From Anaerolineae bacterium (lineage in GTDB: Bacteria; Desulfobacterota; Desulfobacteria; Desulfobacterales; ETH-SRB1), in NCBI GenBank assembly GCA_035529315.1, contig DATKWZ010000022.1:1-41895 (forward strand): 41,895 nucleotides of DNA, read 5' to 3'. This document shows, one piece after another, positions 29,474 to 35,877 of the stretch. Position numbers and translations under genes: made by a program. Every line of letters begins with the position of its first letter. Position 1 is the stretch's first letter. The notes beneath the pieces are model-generated. The model was not told where the DNA came from, searched no databases, and saw nothing but the letters and a program-made list of their open reading frames with translations.

Positions 29474-29875
29474 CTATCTTTCACACAATTCAACCAAAAC
29501 CCCGTTTGTTGCTTTTGGATGCAGAAAAGCTATTTTTGCGCCTCCCGCACCCTTTCTCGGTTTTTCATCAACAAGCCTTACACCTTTTTCCTTTAATTCT
29601 TTCAAAGCCTCTTCTATGTTTTCAACACGCAAAGCAATGTGATGTATCCCTTCTCCCCTCTTTTCCAGATATTTCCCGATAGGTCCATCAGGGTCGGTAG
29701 TTTCAATCAGCTCGATCTCACTTTCTCCGATCGGGAAAAAAGTGGTAATAAGCTTCTCATCCGCCATTTCTTCAGAGTCTTCAAGCCAAAGCCCAAGAAT
29801 ATCGCCCCAGAATTTTTTTCCCTTAGTTATGCTCTTTACCGCTATCCCGAGATGATCAATCTTCAACACCTTCAT
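29474..29875 (-). CDS. mce: Methylmalonyl-CoA epimerase
   Basis: It interconverts (2S)- and (2R)-methylmalonyl-CoA, linking the transcarboxylase to methylmalonyl-CoA mutase. It belongs to the glyoxalase/VOC fold. Metal-ligand candidates are His8 (IDHLGIAVKS), His78/His79 (GIHHIALRV) and Glu129 (VLVELCER). The 133-residue length matches the family. AAGGAG precedes the ATG. It is the first gene of the mce-mmdA-small-fusion cluster, so the four probably form one operon for the succinate-propionate pathway. Confidence 0.94.
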   Translation of the reverse strand: MKVLKIDHLGIAVKSITKGKKFWGDILGLWLEDSEEMADEKLITTFFPIGESEIELIETTDPDGPIGKYLEKRGEGIHHIALRVENIEEALKELKEKGVRLVDEKPRKGAGGAKIAFLHPKATNGVLVELCER

Positions 29876-29887
29876 AAAATCTCCTTT

Positions 29888-30000
29888 TAAAATGTTCGGG
29901 GTTCAAGGTTCACGGTTCAGGGTTCTCTGACCCCTGACCCCTGTTTCTTTTTTTTCATTCGATATTCGATGTTGGACGTTCGATGTTCGATGTTCATTTT
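29888..30000. repeat. Mixed word-repeat block at the aminotransferase gene end
   Basis: Three word families follow each other: GGTTCA words, GGGGTCA words, and a GAACATCGAACGTCCAACAT-type array (29956-30000, inverse orientation). The block covers the stop codon and last 31 codons of the aminotransferase gene. Confidence 0.7.
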
Positions 30001-31195
30001 TTTCTCTTCTCAATCCCTTATACCTGTCCATCGCCCTTTTAAATCCGGGCATGGAATTAATTATGGTTTTATCATCCACACAAAATGCAATCCTGAAATG
30101 ACCCGGGCCGCCGAAACCGCTTCCCGGCACAGTAAGAATCAATTCATCCTGAAGTGTTTTTACAAATTTCACATCATCAGAAACCGGGGTTTTGGGAAAG
30201 AGATAAAAGGCGCCATGCGGCCTGATAAACTCATACCCGCAATCAGCAAGACCGTCACACAGCAGCTCTCTTTTCCTCGCATATCCGGATATATCCACGC
30301 TTATACCCTGCAACGATCCCACAACACGCTGCATAAAGGCAGGCGCGTTTACAAATCCTAAAATCCTGTTGGCAAGTGCCATGCCGCGGAACAAATCATC
30401 CTTACACGCAGCAGCAGGATTAATTGCAATAAATCCTATCCGCTCCCCGGGAATGGAAAGATCCTTGGAATAGGAGGTGGCTATTATAGTTTCGTTGTAG
30501 CATGAAAATATGCTCGGCACATCAAGACCATCATAAACAATCTTCCTGTATGGTTCATCAGATATAAGATAGATAGTCCTGCCCAGAGATCTGCTCTTTT
30601 CCTTTAAAAGCGCGCCAAGCCGGATCAGGCTTTGCCTGGAATATATCTGTCCCGTGGGATTGTTGGGAGAATTTATCATAACCGCTTTGGTATTTTCATT
30701 TATCGCAAAGGAAATCGCATCAATATCAAGGGAAAAGTCGGGCTTTGTCGGTGCTGTTTTCAAGACCCCGCCGTGGTTGTCAGCGTAAAAACCGTACTCA
30801 ACAAAATAAGGGGCCGGTGTAATAATCTCATCGCCTGGATCAAGTATGGTCTTCAGGATAACATTTAATGCCCCTGCTGCTCCGCATGTCATGATAATCT
30901 CATTCGCAGAGATGTTTGTCTGCTGCTCCACGGAAAGATAATCGGCGACAGACTTTCGAACATGCGGATATCCTGTATTGGGCATATAAGCATGATCTCC
31001 GGTTCCGGACGCGTTAACGGTATCGATTAAAACCTTTCTGAACTCTTCAGGAGGCTGAAGATTCGGATTTCCCAGGCTGAAATCATATATCCTGTCCGCG
31101 CCATGCTCAGCCTTAAGACGCGCGCCCTCTTCAAACATCTTCCGTATCCAGGACGACTTTGACAGCATTATTTCAACCTTTTTCGCTATCGTCAT
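29903..31195 (-). CDS. Class I/II PLP-dependent aminotransferase
   Basis: It is a fold-type I aminotransferase of the aspartate aminotransferase group; the amino donor is not evident. The PLP lysine is Lys244 in SYSKDLSIPGERIG, with SPNNPTG at 176-182, SDEPYRKIVY near 212 and the C-terminal substrate arginine in HFRIAFC. The enzyme body ends near residue 398. The last 31 residues are read from intergenic repeat DNA and are rich in Asn, Arg and Glu; the original stop was probably lost when the repeat arrived. Alternate upstream starts are not supported. It is followed by the epimerase gene, but the repeat block suggests separate transcription. Confidence 0.88.
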   Translation of the reverse strand: MTIAKKVEIMLSKSSWIRKMFEEGARLKAEHGADRIYDFSLGNPNLQPPEEFRKVLIDTVNASGTGDHAYMPNTGYPHVRKSVADYLSVEQQTNISANEIIMTCGAAGALNVILKTILDPGDEIITPAPYFVEYGFYADNHGGVLKTAPTKPDFSLDIDAISFAINENTKAVMINSPNNPTGQIYSRQSLIRLGALLKEKSRSLGRTIYLISDEPYRKIVYDGLDVPSIFSCYNETIIATSYSKDLSIPGERIGFIAINPAAACKDDLFRGMALANRILGFVNAPAFMQRVVGSLQGISVDISGYARKRELLCDGLADCGYEFIRPHGAFYLFPKTPVSDDVKFVKTLQDELILTVPGSGFGGPGHFRIAFCVDDKTIINSMPGFKRAMDRYKGLRREKNEHRTSNVQHRISNEKKETGVRGQRTLNREP

Positions 31196-31239
31196 AATAT
31201 ATTCTCTGTAAAAAGATTATTTTTTCACCACAAAGCATT

Positions 31240-31335
31240 TTAAATTTTGAATGCTAAATTTTCAATTCAAAACTCAAATTTTCGGATTAAGGGGATTACA
31301 GGATTAGAGGATTATCCCTTTAATCCTTAATCCCT
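31240..31335. repeat. TTCAAAA and GGATTAAGG word arrays
   Basis: TTCAAAA-like words are followed by several GGATTA(A/G)GG words between the NifU-like and aminotransferase genes. Similar words recur at 20370-20392, 39706-39728 and 41435-41500. No gene or clear promoter is seen here. Confidence 0.5.
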
Positions 31336-31341
31336 ATCTTT

Positions 31342-31560
31342 CTATACCTGTTCTACCGATTTTATCTCTGGAATAGCCTTTTTTAATGACTGCTCAATCC
31401 CGTTTTTTATCGTCATCTGAGACATGGGGCATCCTGCGCATGCGCCCTTCAACCGAACCTTGACCACTCCGTCTTCAAAACCAACAAACTCGACATCGCC
31501 GCCGTCAGCCTGAAGCATGGGCCTGATTTTGTCTATAGTTTCCTTGATTTTTTCCCGCAC
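31342..31560 (-). CDS. NifU-like iron-sulfur scaffold domain protein
   Basis: This 72-residue NifU C-terminal-type domain carries a CXXC pair (ACAGCPMS) that can hold a [4Fe-4S] cluster for transfer to apoproteins. Family signatures are IRPMLQADGGDVEFVG near the start and VRLKGACAGCPMSQMTIKNGIE. The GTG start is chosen because AAGGAGGG stands 8 nt before it; the frame stays open upstream to an ATG inside the end of tgt, which has no ribosome site. It follows tgt and may serve as an Fe-S carrier. Confidence 0.88.
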   Translation of the reverse strand: MREKIKETIDKIRPMLQADGGDVEFVGFEDGVVKVRLKGACAGCPMSQMTIKNGIEQSLKKAIPEIKSVEQV

Positions 31561-31582
31561 AGTCAAATCCCTCCTTAATTTT

Positions 31583-32695
31583 TCACCTAACACTTCTCAT
31601 TCCATAAAAATCCTTCTTAAAAGCATCAAAACCGCCGTCAATTATTGCCTGCCGCATATTTTTCATGAGTCCAATATAATAATGGATATTATGAATCGTG
31701 TTTAAACGGTACGCAAGCAGCTCCCTTGCCATATAAAGATGGCGCAGATACGCCCTGGAATAATTGCTGCATGTATAACATTGGCATCCGGACTCAACAG
31801 GCTTTGTATCGGTTTTAAAACATGAATTGCTAATATTTATTGTGCCCCAGCTCGTAAACAGTTGACCGTTTCTGGCATTTCTTGTGGGAAGCACGCAATC
31901 AAACATATCCGCCCCAAGCGCGACAAGCTCTACAATATCTTCCGGCATTCCCACACCCATGACATATTTAGGCTTTAAATCCGGCAGCCTGGGAAGGGTG
32001 AAATCAGCGATATCAAGCATTATATCCTTTGGCTCTCCGACGCTTAACCCGCCTACTGCATAGCCGCTGAATCCGATATTCACCAGATCATCAATCGATT
32101 CCGCTCGAAGATCCTTGAACATGCCGCCCTGGACAATTCCGAACAGAGCATTGCCTGCTCCATTTTCCCAGCTCTGTTTGCATCTTTTTGACCAGGACGT
32201 GGTAAGCTTTGCAGCATCTCTTGCCGTGTCCATATCCGACGGATATGCAATGCAATTATCCAGGCACATGATTATATCTGAACCAAGACAATTTTGTATC
32301 TCAACCGCCTTTTCAGGGGTCAGCATATGGCTTGACCCGTCAATATGCGACTGGAATAAAGCCCCTTCCTCGCTTGTCCTGGACAGCTTTGCAAGGGAAA
32401 ACACCTGAAACCCGCCGCTGTCTGTTAAGATCGGCCCCTTCCAGTTCATAAACTTATGAAGACCGGAAAAAAGATTTATCACCTCGCACCCGGGCCTTAA
32501 GTATAAATGATAAGTATTCCCTAAAATTATCTGCGCGCCTGCATCAAGCAGCTCTTCGGGCGACACGGATTTCACACTCGCAAGTGTGCCCACAGGCATA
32601 AACACAGGAGTCTCAATCATGCCATGAGACGTGTTTATAATTCCGGCCCTTGCTCGTGTTTCTTTTGATTCAGCTATTATCTTAAAGTTAAACAT
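31583..32695 (-). CDS. tgt: Queuine / preQ1 tRNA-ribosyltransferase
   Basis: Tgt swaps guanine-34 for preQ1 in tRNAs with GUN anticodons, an early step of queuosine synthesis. The 370 residues show the general base Asp92 in LTDSGGFQVFSL, the nucleophile Asp in MFDCVLPTRNARNG, GGLSVGEPKD, and the zinc site CQCYTC with a later His in the RELLAYRLNTIHN helix. It stands next to queA, which acts on its product, but with an S23-remnant cassette between them. Confidence 0.97.
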   Translation of the reverse strand: MFNFKIIAESKETRARAGIINTSHGMIETPVFMPVGTLASVKSVSPEELLDAGAQIILGNTYHLYLRPGCEVINLFSGLHKFMNWKGPILTDSGGFQVFSLAKLSRTSEEGALFQSHIDGSSHMLTPEKAVEIQNCLGSDIIMCLDNCIAYPSDMDTARDAAKLTTSWSKRCKQSWENGAGNALFGIVQGGMFKDLRAESIDDLVNIGFSGYAVGGLSVGEPKDIMLDIADFTLPRLPDLKPKYVMGVGMPEDIVELVALGADMFDCVLPTRNARNGQLFTSWGTINISNSCFKTDTKPVESGCQCYTCSNYSRAYLRHLYMARELLAYRLNTIHNIHYYIGLMKNMRQAIIDGGFDAFKKDFYGMRSVR

Positions 32696-32727
32696 CGTTA
32701 AATACAGGTGTTAAGTTGTTTTAAAAG

Positions 32728-32772
32728 ATGAACGTCCAACATCGAACATTGAACATCCAACATCGAATAATG
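32728..32772 (+). repeat. Family A array, left of the S23 remnant
   Basis: Tandem 7- to 8-nt words of the type GAACATC/CAACATCGAA (GAACGTCCAACATCGAACAT). The array at 32941-32990 is its inverted counterpart; the two frame the S23 remnant. Confidence 0.7.
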
Positions 32773-32792
32773 ATGTCGCTCCGCTCCTCAAT

Positions 32793-32933
32793 TTATTTCT
32801 GTTTCTTTTCAGCCGTTTTGATACTCGCAACAAAAATCTTAATTAATTCCTCTGTTTCCTGCAAAATATCATCTAATAGTTCAGGTTTTTTAATTAGCAG
32901 CCTTTCTTCCAGATCATATGTCTGTTTCTTCAT
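32793..32933 (-). pseudogene. Internally deleted S23/IVS four-helix-bundle gene
   Basis: The 46-codon minus-strand frame joins the start of the S23 family (MKKQTYDLEERLL) directly to its C-terminal end (IKKPELLDDILQETEELIKI, then FVASIKTAEKKQK). The middle 70 or so residues, which form two of the four helices, are missing without a frameshift. The gene therefore is probably a non-functional remnant, though a short peptide could still be made. It lies between inverted family A arrays in the tgt-queA gap; the rest of that gap holds only those arrays. The family call comes from recalled S23 sequences and should be confirmed by alignment. Confidence 0.7.
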
Positions 32934-32940
32934 CTCTTTC

Positions 32941-32990
32941 CATTCGATGTTCGATGTTGGACGTTCGATGTTCGATGTTCATCTTTTTTC
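32941..32990 (-). repeat. Family A array, right of the S23 remnant
   Basis: Words TTCGATGTTGGACGTTCGAT and GTTCGATGTTC are the reverse complement of the left array, so the remnant gene is framed by inverted repeats. Confidence 0.7.
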
Positions 32991-33008
32991 AATGCCTATC
33001 CTCTAATC

Positions 33009-34064
33009 CTACATTATCACCATCGCATCCCCGTAGCTGTAAAACCTGTATCTTTCCTTTATAGCCTCGCTGTATGCTGCCAGAATATTTTTACGGCCTG
33101 CAAAGGCCGATACAAGCATAAGAAGGGTTGATTGAGGCAGATGAAAATTTGTAATCATAGCGTCAACAGCTTTAAACCTGTAACCCGGATATATAAACAG
33201 ATTGCAATTCCCGCTTCCATAAGAAACATTTCCGTTATTATCGGATGCAAACTCCAGGCTGCGCACGCAGGTCGTGCCCACAGCCACAATCCTGCCCCCC
33301 TTTGCCTTTGCGTGGTTTATTGTTTCCGCGCTGGTTTTTGAAACATAGTATTGCTCGGAATGAATTTTGTGATCCCTTATATCAGACGCCCTTACCGGCA
33401 AAAAGGTACCGTATCCCACATGCAGAGTAATTTCAACTATGTTTACACCCATGGATTTGATTTTTTCAAGCAGCTTTTCTGAAAAATGCAGCCCTGCCGT
33501 AGGAGCCGCAACCGCCCCTTTTTGCCTGGCATAAACTGTCTGGTAGGATTTTCTGTCATTGCACGGAGAAACTCCGCCGCTTCTTTTAATATAAGGCGGA
33601 AGCGGCATATTGCCTATCCTGTAAAGAAGGCTCTCAAAATCGCCGTCATAAAAAAATCTCAGTGTATGAATTTCATCCTGAGAAGCTATCACCTCTGCCG
33701 TTAATCCCTGATCAAAAACAAATGATGTTCCGGGCTTTGGACGTTTTGAAGCCCTTATAAGGCACTCAAAAACAAATTCTTTATTTTTTTCCTTATTTTT
33801 ATCAGCATAATCAAGGATAAGGGCTTCAACCTTTCCACCTGTATCCTTATGCCCGAAAAGCCGTCCTGGAATAACCTCTGTGTTGTTTACAACCAGCACG
33901 TCCGACGGCAAAAGAAAGCTGCAAATCTCATAAAACAGATGATGCGAAACCTCTCCGGTCCTGCGGTTTAAAGACAACAGCCTTGACCGGTCTCTCTTGC
34001 CTGCCGGCTCCTGGGCAATAAACTCTTCAGGAAGATCATAGTTATAATCAATAAGTGAATACAT
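33009..34064 (-). CDS. queA: S-adenosylmethionine:tRNA ribosyltransferase-isomerase
   Basis: QueA transfers and rearranges the ribose of SAM onto preQ1-tRNA to give epoxyqueuosine. The 351 residues carry the signatures YDLPEEFIAQEP, RDRSRLL near 25-31, VVNNTEVIPGRLFG near 57-70, AAPTAGLHFSE near 183, LHVGYGTFLPV and the C-terminal NFHLPQSTLLMLVSAF. The length is standard. GAGG precedes the ATG. It pairs functionally with tgt. Confidence 0.97.
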   Translation of the reverse strand: MYSLIDYNYDLPEEFIAQEPAGKRDRSRLLSLNRRTGEVSHHLFYEICSFLLPSDVLVVNNTEVIPGRLFGHKDTGGKVEALILDYADKNKEKNKEFVFECLIRASKRPKPGTSFVFDQGLTAEVIASQDEIHTLRFFYDGDFESLLYRIGNMPLPPYIKRSGGVSPCNDRKSYQTVYARQKGAVAAPTAGLHFSEKLLEKIKSMGVNIVEITLHVGYGTFLPVRASDIRDHKIHSEQYYVSKTSAETINHAKAKGGRIVAVGTTCVRSLEFASDNNGNVSYGSGNCNLFIYPGYRFKAVDAMITNFHLPQSTLLMLVSAFAGRKNILAAYSEAIKERYRFYSYGDAMVIM

Positions 34065-34080
34065 AATAATTAACCTCTAA

Positions 34081-34112
34081 TAGGGGTCAGGGATCGGGGA
34101 TCGGGGATCAGG
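34081..34112 (+). repeat. Left inverted repeat of the S23 cassette
   Basis: GGGGTCA/GGGGATC words begin with TAGGGGTCAGGGATC, which is matched exactly in inverted orientation at the right end (34497-34511). The stop codon of the S23 gene lies inside this arm. Confidence 0.8.
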
Positions 34113-34470
34113 CCTTTTTCTTGATAGACCTTCGCAAACCATTTAGCATCCTGCCAATTTCTTCTGCCTTATTTAGCATTTTATCTATTTGATTTTCATT
34201 GATATAGTTTAAGCGTCCAGCTATCTGGATATGGGTTTCAACCTCTGCAAGAGAACCACAGGCAATTGACAGATGTTGAAGAAATTCCTTGCTGTGCTGA
34301 CGTTGACGGCCCTCGGCGATATTTGCCGGAATTGATACTGCCGCACGTTGTAATTGACTGGCAAGTCCATAAATCTCGTTTTTCGGGAATTCCTTCGTCA
34401 TTTTATAACAGATCACCACTAAATCCATTGCTTTCTGCCAAACTTCTAAATCTCGATAGCTTTTTATCAT
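34108..34470 (-). CDS. Four-helix-bundle protein, S23/IVS (23S rRNA intervening-sequence) family
   Basis: The 120 residues match the S23 family: YRDLEVWQKAMDLVVICYKM, FPKNEIYGLASQLQRAAVSI, PANIAEGRQRQHSKEFLQHL, then ACGSLAEVETHIQIAGRL. These proteins form a four-helix bundle that assembles into pentamers; relatives include the Avd protein of diversity-generating retroelements. They are typically encoded inside intervening sequences of 23S rRNA genes, but many copies stand alone, as here. The role is unknown. The gene is framed flush by inverted repeats: its stop and its ribosome site (GGGGGGCAGGG) both lie within the arms. It lies upstream of queA and downstream of DUF2065. Confidence 0.9.
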   Translation of the reverse strand: MIKSYRDLEVWQKAMDLVVICYKMTKEFPKNEIYGLASQLQRAAVSIPANIAEGRQRQHSKEFLQHLSIACGSLAEVETHIQIAGRLNYINENQIDKMLNKAEEIGRMLNGLRRSIKKKA

Positions 34471-34511
34471 CCCTGCCCCCCCGATCCCTGACCCCTGATC
34501 CCTGACCCCTA
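34471..34511 (-). repeat. Right inverted repeat of the S23 cassette
   Basis: Read on the minus strand it starts TAGGGGTCAGGGATC, identical to the left end over 15 nt, then continues with related words and a G-run that serves as the ribosome site of the S23 gene. Confidence 0.8.
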
Positions 34512-34518
34512 CTATTTT

Positions 34519-34704
34519 TTACCCCTTTCCTAAATATATCATCCACAGCCCTGCAACCATAAGCACAAGTCCGAATTTTCGGAGGGCGCTGTCCGGCATT
34601 TCAAGAACCTTTTGCACCCAGGACTTCATCTTTTCAGGAAATGCAAAATAAGGAAGCCCTTCAATTATCATCACCATTCCGATTACGCACAGAAAAAATT
34701 TCAT
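34519..34704 (-). CDS. DUF2065 small membrane protein (YjeT-like)
   Basis: This 61-residue protein has two hydrophobic helices (about 1-22 and 43-58) around a short loop with FPEKMKSWVQKVLEMPDSALRKFG. It matches the DUF2065/YjeT pattern of small inner-membrane proteins, whose function is unknown. AAGGAATTAA precedes the ATG. In other proteobacteria yjeT lies near hflC or purA; that context is absent here. Confidence 0.85.
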   Translation of the reverse strand: MKFFLCVIGMVMIIEGLPYFAFPEKMKSWVQKVLEMPDSALRKFGLVLMVAGLWMIYLGKG

Positions 34705-34718
34705 TTAATTCCTTTTTG

Positions 34719-34880
34719 ATGAATTCGTAAAAAGTCGAATTCATCAGGTGTTAAGTGTTAGGTGTTAGGTGTTAGGTGTTAGGTTAAAGAAACACGCTGT
34801 TTTATCAAGCTCTTAACACTTAACACCTAACACTTAACACGTTGCGTAAAAAATGGTTTTTTGATTTTTTACGAATTCAT
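34719..34880. repeat. Palindromic element with GTGTTAG arrays
   Basis: Terminal arms ATGAATTCGTAAAAA and its complement enclose a second inverted pair made of GGTGTTA words (34747-34783) and CTAACAC/TTAACAC words (34812-34840). Folded, it gives a long double-level hairpin. The same GTGTTAG words recur at 41330-41362. Confidence 0.7.
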
Positions 34881-34915
34881 TAACTTTAGGCACTTTAATA
34901 TACTTTAGCTCACTT
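34877..34915 (+). repeat. 39-nt exact direct repeat, copy 1
   Basis: Identical to 35134-35172. It begins TCATTAACTTTAGGCACTTT and consists of GCACTTTAG-family words. The two copies bracket 218 nt that contain a promoter-like sequence. Confidence 0.85.
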
Positions 34916-34966
34916 GTAACTTGAATTTTTAAACTTATGCGGCCTGTTTTGTCAAAACAAAATGGC

Positions 34967-34994
34967 TTGACTATGCACCGCAATAGGATATAAA
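34967..34994 (+). promoter_or_regulatory. Putative promoter upstream of RelE-type pair
   Basis: TTGACT, a 16-nt spacer and TATAAA. The nearest downstream gene is the antitoxin-like gene 250 nt away, so this may drive the toxin-antitoxin pair or an unrecognised small RNA. Confidence 0.4.
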
Positions 34995-35133
34995 TTGTTC
35001 AGGGTTGAATATAATTTTGAGTTTTTAATTTTTAATTTTAAATGAAGGCAAAATCGTTTTTAATTTAATCCGCCAAAGGGCTCTATCAAATTTGGCGCAG
35101 CCAATTTCATATAAAAAGATGGAGCGCAGCGAC

Positions 35134-35172
35134 TCATTAACTTTAGGCACTTTAATATACTTTAGCTCACTT
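35134..35172 (+). repeat. 39-nt exact direct repeat, copy 2
   Basis: The second copy of the 34877-34915 segment. It is followed by one more GCACTTTAG word. Confidence 0.85.
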
Positions 35173-35206
35173 TAGGCACTTTAATAATCCTAACACCTAT
35201 TGACTG

Positions 35207-35225
35207 TTTCGTGATTGTTTTTTTA
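35207..35225 (+). repeat. 19-nt direct repeat left of the RelE-type pair
   Basis: TTTCGTGATTGTTTTTTTA is found again exactly at 35817-35835, so the two copies bracket the toxin-antitoxin genes. Confidence 0.7.
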
Positions 35226-35247
35226 TTTTTTGCCATAAGGGGAATAT

Positions 35248-35511
35248 ATGCCACAAATAACTCTCAAAGAGACAATAACTAAAAAAATAGAGATACCTAT
35301 GGATACACTTTTTGAGCTTATTGATAACCTGACGGCTGAAGAACGAAAAAAGTTGTTAGTAAGACTCGAAGCAAAACCGGTTAAATTAAGACCTTTCAAA
35401 AAAGATAAAATTAATTCCATTTTAACTGACTTTGCGGCAACAAACTTGTATAAGGATGATTTCCTGAAGGATTTAGAAGAAGGACTGAAAAAATCATCAA
35501 TATATTTATAG
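35248..35511 (+). CDS. Probable antitoxin of a RelE-type pair
   Basis: This 87-residue protein is charged and mostly helical. The N-terminal PQITLKETITKKIEIPMDTLFELIDNL is followed by ERKKLLVRLEAKP and an acidic helix with LKDLEEGLKKS. I recognise no DNA-binding domain. The call as antitoxin rests on its size, its position 6 nt before a RelE/ParE-like gene, and a C-terminal segment suited to wrapping a toxin. A conserved hypothetical protein without this role cannot be excluded. Confidence 0.6.
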   Translation: MPQITLKETITKKIEIPMDTLFELIDNLTAEERKKLLVRLEAKPVKLRPFKKDKINSILTDFAATNLYKDDFLKDLEEGLKKSSIYL

Positions 35512-35517
35512 GTCAAA

Positions 35518-35772
35518 ATGCCTGTTATTGCAGAACTCAGAGACGATATTAAAGAATACATAAAGAGGCACGAACTTTCTAAAAAGTGGGAAAAAGCCAA
35601 AAAACTTTTTGAAAACGATCCTTCGCATCCATCTCTTAATACCGAATTGCTTGAACCAAAACATCGCCTGATCTATTCTTTTAGAATAGACAGAAAATAT
35701 CGTGCTCTATTCATCTGCTTGCCTGAAGATAAGGTAGAATTAATAGCTGTTACAAAACATTACCATAAATAA
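35518..35772 (+). CDS. RelE/ParE-superfamily toxin
   Basis: This 84-residue protein has the RelE-like pattern. N-terminal helices include ELRDDIKEYIKRHELSKKWEKAKKLF. A beta-sheet core carries RLIYSFRIDRKYRALFICLPEDKVELIAV, and the C-terminal KHYHK resembles the His/Lys-rich end of RelE-type ribosome-dependent mRNases. It is translated 6 nt after its partner gene. Activity against mRNA is inferred from the family; gyrase-targeting ParE is another possibility. Confidence 0.75.
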   Translation: MPVIAELRDDIKEYIKRHELSKKWEKAKKLFENDPSHPSLNTELLEPKHRLIYSFRIDRKYRALFICLPEDKVELIAVTKHYHK

Positions 35773-35816
35773 AACTATTTAAACTTTTTCTGTTTCGTGT
35801 TTTCGTACTTTCGTGT

Positions 35817-35835
35817 TTTCGTGATTGTTTTTTTA
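35817..35835 (+). repeat. 19-nt direct repeat right of the RelE-type pair
   Basis: An exact copy of 35207-35225, preceded here by further TTTCGTG words. It is followed directly by the right arm of a CACAGAG repeat (35844-35863). Confidence 0.7.
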
Positions 35836-35877
35836 ATTTTTTTCCTCTGTGATCTCTGTGGTTAACAAAATATAATT

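Larger units (their letters stand above)
34705..35247. other. 543-nt gene-free region rich in repeats
   Basis: It contains, in order, a 162-nt inverted-repeat element (34719-34880), a 39-nt segment present twice as an exact direct repeat (34877-34915 and 35134-35172), a near-consensus promoter at 34967-34994, A/T-rich DNA, and a TTTCGTGATTGTTTTTTTA copy just before the toxin-antitoxin pair. I see no gene. Confidence 0.7.

Noticed and set aside
32728..33006. Plus-strand frame of 92 codons in the tgt-queA gap
   Set aside because: Both ends are translated repeat arrays and the middle is antisense to the S23 remnant.
34739..34842. Possible CRISPR array of GTGTTAG units
   Set aside because: Units are 7-8 nt with no spacers of uniform length and occur in inverted halves; no cas genes are in the window.
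35223..35600. Minus-strand frame of 125 codons across the RelE-type pair
   Set aside because: It is a Ser/Phe-rich antisense frame across two genes that have good ribosome spacing and family resemblance on the plus strand.
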